Source: Boothiomyces macroporosus
Lineage: Eukaryota; Chytridiomycota; Chytridiomycetes; Rhizophydiales; Terramycetaceae
NCBI GenBank assembly: GCA_027604185.1
Contig: JADGKB010000167.1
Location: 1 to 22,179 of the forward strand
DNA: 22,179 nucleotides
Reading direction: 5' to 3'
The notes under the pieces were generated by a model that did not search any database, was not told where the DNA came from, and was given only the letters and a program-made list of their open reading frames with translations. Below are positions 18,497-22,179 of the stretch, piece after piece. The position numbers and the translations under genes were made by a program. Each line of letters begins with the position of its first letter. The stretch's first letter is position 1.

Positions 18497-20053
18497 TCAA
18501 TTCAATTTGATACACAGATCAAATTTGTCCATCAAAATGAATTGAAACGAGATTTCCTTCACTTTCGAATTCCTAGCTGCATTAACAAATTGATCCATCC
18601 CCTCTCTTGTAAATTGGTTATAATCCAGTACCAAATATTTGATCCTAGACTGTGAAATAGTTTTAGAGAGATAATCAAGGAAACCATCGTTAAGACGTGT
18701 ATTTACTAATGACAAACAAGTCAACTTGGATCCTACAATTCCATCTGTAATATCTGATGATAAACTGGATAAATTGGTGGAATAAATCTCCAGTTTCTCC
18801 AAATTACATTCAGATAAAGACCGAAAAATTGTCCTTAATAGAGCTTGATCACTGTTGTAACTACTAATCTTCAAGTGTTTCAAATTGGAATTGATCAATG
18901 ACGAATGGACATCTCCGGTAAACGAACCGCCGTTTAGCTCCAAATTACAAAGTGGTGCTTCCTTGGTGATACTTGAAAAGATCAAGCCAATATCGGAAAA
19001 AGCACAATTGAGAACAGTGATACTCTTGATTGGAAGATTATTCAGGTGGCTTCCTAGTATTATAGCACAAGCGTCTTCAAACTTCAAGTCTTCCCTTACA
19101 GTTAGAGATTCCACTGTAGAGCTGTACAACCCTAATAAAAATTGATCCAGGAATTCTTTTTCTATATCAATGATGAGCGTTTTCACCCTTGATTGCTTAA
19201 TATTCCGGGAGAACGAACTAGCAGTACTTTTATCTATTATTTTCAAGTAGCAGTTTGTAATATTGCTTCCAGGCAAATTATCTCCCAACAAATAGTAATG
19301 TGATGCGTCAAAGAGATTGTGTTGAATTTGTAATTCTTGTAATTTACATTTAGGAAGAGCTTCACAGAGATGTTTGAATCCTTCCATTTTGATCTGATTG
19401 AAATATAGATTGATTTTAATCAGTCTGGATTGTGGTAGAATCGTTGAAATTGCTATTGCACCCTTGTCGCTTATTTTGTTATTGGCCAATTCCAATATTC
19501 TTAGAGTATCAAATGGCATAGTATGGATCAAATTGATAATATCTTGATCATCAAGTCCGCAATTGTAAAGCGAAAGCTCGCTTAATCGAACCCCAGAAAG
19601 GTTATTGATTACTGCTTTAGAAATACTATGATCAACACTGCTTCCTACGCTGACTCTGTTCAAATTCCAATGATCAAAGACTCTATCAAGTTCATCCTCT
19701 CTTGTCCCTTCTTCCACATTCATACAAATCTCTTTTGCATTGGGCAATCGATGCGATAAATTGTTGAATATTCTCGGGCTTACAGTAATACATTCAAATT
19801 GAAGATCTATCGTAATTATTAATTGCACATCCGTTTCGGTAATATTCCGCAATTCATCCTTTACTGTAAATTTGCAGAGTAATAACCTTGGCCATATATT
19901 TATGTAATGTTCGGGATTCATGTATGATGACAGAATTCGCAGAGGAGCTAGGCGATTGTAAAAATAATGATTCGCGATTGATAGTTTCAAGATATCCAGT
20001 CCATCAAGGTGTCGAAAAATGTAATTTTGAAGTTCTGCAGGGATTGTTTCCAT
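18497..20053 (-). CDS. F-box/LRR protein 4
   Basis: A 518-aa protein from ATG 20053, start METIPAELQNYIFRHLDGLD. The F-box covers about residues 4-40, followed by INIWPRLLL, the same motif as in the three sister genes. RNI-like LRRs are clear at about 185-265 (LRILELANNKISDKGAIAI, LIKINLYFNQIKMEGF, LQELQIQHNLFD) and again near the end (IKYLVLDYNQFTREGM). The block IEKEFLDQFLLGLYSSTV recurs in the family. A TATATA stretch at about 20108-20113 lies some 55 nt upstream of the ATG. The inferred role is a substrate receptor of an SCF ubiquitin ligase. No intron is required for the frame. Confidence 0.88.
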   Translation of the reverse strand: METIPAELQNYIFRHLDGLDILKLSIANHYFYNRLAPLRILSSYMNPEHYINIWPRLLLCKFTVKDELRNITETDVQLIITIDLQFECITVSPRIFNNLSHRLPNAKEICMNVEEGTREDELDRVFDHWNLNRVSVGSSVDHSISKAVINNLSGVRLSELSLYNCGLDDQDIINLIHTMPFDTLRILELANNKISDKGAIAISTILPQSRLIKINLYFNQIKMEGFKHLCEALPKCKLQELQIQHNLFDASHYYLLGDNLPGSNITNCYLKIIDKSTASSFSRNIKQSRVKTLIIDIEKEFLDQFLLGLYSSTVESLTVREDLKFEDACAIILGSHLNNLPIKSITVLNCAFSDIGLIFSSITKEAPLCNLELNGGSFTGDVHSSLINSNLKHLKISSYNSDQALLRTIFRSLSECNLEKLEIYSTNLSSLSSDITDGIVGSKLTCLSLVNTRLNDGFLDYLSKTISQSRIKYLVLDYNQFTREGMDQFVNAARNSKVKEISFQFILMDKFDLCIKLN

Positions 20054-20196
20054 AAAGTAAAAAATTCATGTCCAACATTGAAAATCAATCACAATAGCAA
20101 TAGACTCTATATACATCTGGGTTAAGTATGCAGATTATTCCAATCAATTTGCGTATAGCCAACAAATCGTTTGAACACTAATCAAAATAGAAATAA

Positions 20197-20240
20197 TGCG
20201 AAATAGATGCGAAATAGATGCGAAATAGATGCGAAATAAA
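20197..20240 (+). repeat. 11-bp tandem repeat, four units
   Basis: tgcgaaataga is repeated three times exactly, with a fourth unit differing in one base. The left arm has a single copy (around 7813-7826). It lies in the 3' flank of micropeptide copy B. Replication slippage after the arm duplication explains it best. Confidence 0.85.
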
Positions 20241-20294
20241 TAGTTTATAAGTTAATAAATAGTTCAAGTTGATAAATAGTTGCACTTGACGGCC

Positions 20295-20414
20295 TTACAA
20301 ATGGCGGCCTTGGAACGTGATGTTGTTCATGAACGAGAGGTTTTCGACTTGCTTGGCTTGCTTCTTTCCGTCTTTGACTTGGACAGCGATAACAGTGGCA
20401 GTTGGCATGATCAT
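20295..20414 (-). CDS. 39-aa micropeptide, copy B
   Basis: ATG 20414-20412 to TAA 20297-20295 on the minus strand. The protein is identical to copy A except Val instead of Ala at residue 11; one further difference is silent (Thr codon ACG for ACT). The TATA box at 20448-20454 is in the same position as in copy A. A longer frame that includes this region (20245-20685) is not preserved in the left arm and runs across the TATA box, so I treat it as chance. The function is unknown; see the motif shared with the 17966 gene. Confidence 0.8.
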   Translation of the reverse strand: MIMPTATVIAVQVKDGKKQAKQVENLSFMNNITFQGRHL

Positions 20415-20447
20415 GATAAGCTAATGGCTCTCTCAGTGTAGCTGGCC

Positions 20448-20454
20448 TTTTATA
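20448..20454 (-). promoter_or_regulatory. TATA box of micropeptide copy B
   Basis: On the minus strand this reads TATAAAA in the run ggtataaaaggcc, about 40 nt before the ATG, the same arrangement as in the left arm. Confidence 0.7.
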
Positions 20455-20719
20455 CCTTTCCCTTGCTTCGCCACCAACTCGATGGAAAGAAAAAATTTTC
20501 CGTTTGATGCAAAGAGGACTAAAAGGGGTTTCTAGTGCGTTCTGTTGGGCGGCCATGTGCTTTGAAAGCAGCGGGAGTCGCAGATTGGCTGCTTGTGAGC
20601 ACTGCCTGAAAGTTTCGGCAGATTTGCAGCTGAGCTGGCCAAGAGATTGGCATTTTCCTGCACCATGTGGTGAGCTGAGCCGCACAGTCCGCAGCTCTTT
20701 GTCATCGTTTCTCTTCAGT

Positions 20720-20796
20720 CATAGCGAATGAATGGCGAATCAACGGCGAGTCGACGGCGAGTCAATGGCAGATTAACAGTGAATCTACGGTGAATC
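20720..20796 (-). repeat. 11-bp tandem repeat, seven units
   Basis: Seven 11-bp units without gaps; on the minus strand the series starts gattcaccgta, gattcactgtt and ends gattcgccatt, cattcgctatg. Compared with the left arm, two units of type gactcgccgtt have been added in the middle. The array sits about 300 bp upstream of the copy B start. Confidence 0.75.
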
Positions 20797-20930
20797 GATT
20801 TGATTGGGTTCATTGTGGCAGTTGTCGACTTGTCCGCACGATGGCAGAAATAGTGCTTGAACCGCTCTGGCCCATCTCACTGGTCGCTCAAACAGAAGCT
20901 AGAATCTTGCCATTCTCACACAAGTTGCGT

Positions 20931-21258
20931 ATGGTCTCAATGTTTTAAAAAAGCGGACAACTTGGCGACTCAAAGCTTTTACGCTCAGCATCTGCCTCAT
21001 ATGGCTTTCTAAAATAGCTGAAAAGTACGTATTCGTAGTTAATGTTTATATACTAATGTACGAATACTTAAGAATCAATTCTTCACAGGAAGCTCACTTC
21101 CGCATAAAAATATTATTAGGACCATTGGTGATGCTATTCCGATATCTTTCATTTGCTTGTAAATCATAACCTATGTATACCAGACCCTCTTAAGTTATTT
21201 CCTGAATATTTCAACAGAAGACTAATTAAAAAGTTACAATTACAGCAATTAAATATAT
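20931..21258. other. Intergenic region right of the inverted repeat
   Basis: No gene is seen. A perfect 9-bp inverted repeat (gtattcgta at 21029-21037, tacgaatac at 21059-21067) is separated by a 21-nt AT-rich spacer, and a second small hairpin (ggaag-ctca-cttcc) lies near 21090. Both could be part of the 3' end region of the Uma2-like gene or of no function. Confidence 0.4.
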
Positions 21259-22179
21259 TTAGTGTTGTTGGTTTCTTAAAAACTTTGCCTTTTGTGCTTG
21301 ACTACGGTGCCATTCTGCATGCTTGGCCATTTCTGAATCCTTCTTAAACTCCAAATTACACCTTCTACAATATTCTGGCTCCTCCAATTCATCTTCAGAC
21401 GACGAACCAGGTTGCTAAATATCAACAAAGACTTACCTGATTTAATACAAGGTCCAAATCTAGCGACTCTACAACAAAACCAGGAAGAATGTCATCGCCT
21501 GAAAGATTTCTCCAACTATCATCAGCAGAAACATCCACATCACCAGTAACTGCATTCTTCTTATATACAATCATAATCTTGTTTTTCGGGTCAATTAGCC
21601 AGCCTAATAAAACACCCTAACATCAGTTTTCACTTACATGTGGGAAATAATCGACAATCATTTTACGGTGAAGCTCACTACGTTGAGAACCAGAGCCAGT
21701 AAGAGTGTCTATTTCCACAACAAAGGTAGGAGAAAATGATATACCTTGGTAAGTCCATTTCTGTTGTTCATTTAAGTTTCTGTGAGTTGAAATAGGAGTG
21801 TACCCAACATCGGGCATTCTAACATCTCGCCTTGTACCTAATATAAAGGCACCTTGAGACGGAGTCATCCTTCCACCAATTTCAGAATTCCATGTAATCC
21901 ATTTATCAAGTAATCCAGCAATTTTACCAACAACTATTTCTCTCCCATAGACCACCATTCTTGCTGGCACCAGTCTGTTAATTTCGCTGTCGATATAAAA
22001 GTGTCTTAACAATCCAAAATGGCTGTTATCAATAGGATGGTTGCGTAAATAATCGTTCAACTCTTCAAGTGTAACGTTACTGTAGTTTTCCAAGGATAAT
22101 AACTTTTCAGTTGTTTGTAAATCTTTTATAAGTCGTTGAAAGTCGCCACTTGGTTGTCTCGGTTGTAAGTTGCTTTCTT
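21259..22179 (-). CDS. Uma2-like PD-(D/E)XK nuclease-fold protein with C-terminal C2H2 zinc finger, 5' partial
   Basis: Exons on the minus strand are 22177-21638 (open to the window edge; no ATG found), 21616-21437 and 21414-21259, separated by introns of 21 nt (21637-21617) and 22 nt (21436-21415), both starting gtaagt. The 291 codons seen include a Uma2-type core: MTPSQGAFILGTRRDVRMPD, FVVEID, LHRKM, then GVLLGWLIDPKNKIMIVY and LPGFVVE. The Asp of MPD, the Glu of VEID and the Lys of RKM match the expected PD-(D/E)XK active-site pattern. A Glu/Ser-rich hinge leads to CRRCNLEF and a final KHAEWH, a C-x2-C-x12-H-x3-H finger near the C-terminus. Uma2 proteins are common in bacteria and occur in some fungi; their function is unsettled. 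The introns show the gene is resident in a nuclear genome. DNA binding or cleavage is inferred. Confidence 0.82.

Larger units (their letters stand above)
20169..20930 (-). repeat. Right arm of the inverted repeat
   Basis: Reverse-complement match to 7135-7850, with the gene, TATA box and both flanks preserved. It is about 46 bp longer than the left arm. Most of the difference comes from extra 11-bp units at two places: the upstream array (seven units against five) and the 3' array (four units against one). The gene region is almost identical between arms while non-coding parts show more changes. Confidence 0.9.

Noticed and set aside
20245..20685. 146-codon open frame over the right-arm promoter and micropeptide (and its left-arm counterpart 7350-7643)
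   Set aside because: It runs through the TATA box, and the two arms lose the common frame through small indels. The 39-aa frame is the one that is preserved.
7135..20930. The inverted repeat as the ends of a DNA transposon or integrated virus
   Set aside because: No transposase, integrase or replication gene is found inside; the enclosed genes are ordinary host-type genes and the arms carry a gene of their own.
1..22179. tRNA, rRNA or CRISPR features
   Set aside because: No cloverleaf with a convincing T-arm, no rRNA-like stretch and no regularly spaced repeat-spacer array was seen on reading both strands.

Overview
The window looks like nuclear DNA of a fungus, probably an early-diverging one, although no marker here fixes the lineage. 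Four features point that way: a Cdc15/Hof1/PSTPIP-type F-BAR-SH3 gene, a short ABCC (MRP-type) ABC transporter, many F-box genes, and AT-rich intergenic DNA (my impression by eye; not measured). TAA, TAG and TGA all act as stops and CTG reads sensibly as Leu, so the standard code fits. Genes are close together on both strands. The most striking property is the introns. Nearly every intron needed to join conserved coding frames is only 19-23 nt long, starts GTA (rarely GTG), ends AG, and often carries a CTAAC/CTAAT-like branch motif just before the 3' splice site. Genes that look broken in a plain ORF scan (ABC transporter, F-BAR protein, DUF4097-like protein, Uma2-like protein) become intact once these tiny introns are removed.

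Layout from left to right. 1-674: the 3' end of one small gene and a complete tandem paralogue (60 aa). 882-2348: F-box/LRR gene 1. 2602-3767: a DUF4097-like repeat protein with one 20-nt intron. 3794-5377 (-): F-box/LRR gene 2, converging on the previous gene. 5617-6942: an F-BAR-SH3 protein with six introns of 19-21 nt. 7135-7850: left arm of a large inverted repeat, carrying a 39-aa micropeptide gene with its TATA box. 8380-9831 (-): F-box/LRR gene 3. 9868-11314 (-): an unrecognised 466-aa protein whose stop lies 36 nt upstream of, and in frame with, the gene 3 ATG. 11408-11530: a small predicted secreted peptide. 11655-15731: the ABCC transporter, 12 exons, about 1284 aa. 16203-16952: an F-box/ankyrin protein. 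17966-18106: a 46-aa divergent relative of the micropeptide. 18497-20053 (-): F-box/LRR gene 4. 20169-20930: right arm of the inverted repeat with a second 39-aa micropeptide copy (-). 21259-22179 (-): the 3' part of a Uma2-like PD-(D/E)XK nuclease-fold protein with an unusual C-terminal C2H2 zinc finger; its 5' end lies outside the window.

The genes do not form one obvious pathway. The conserved housekeeping-type genes (F-BAR, ABCC) are intron-rich. The F-box genes have no intron I can detect and look like a locally expanding family of ubiquitin-ligase substrate receptors. The most interesting material is the ultrashort introns, the inverted duplication of a micropeptide gene with 11-bp tandem repeats on both sides of it, the micropeptide family itself, and the nuclease-zinc finger fusion.
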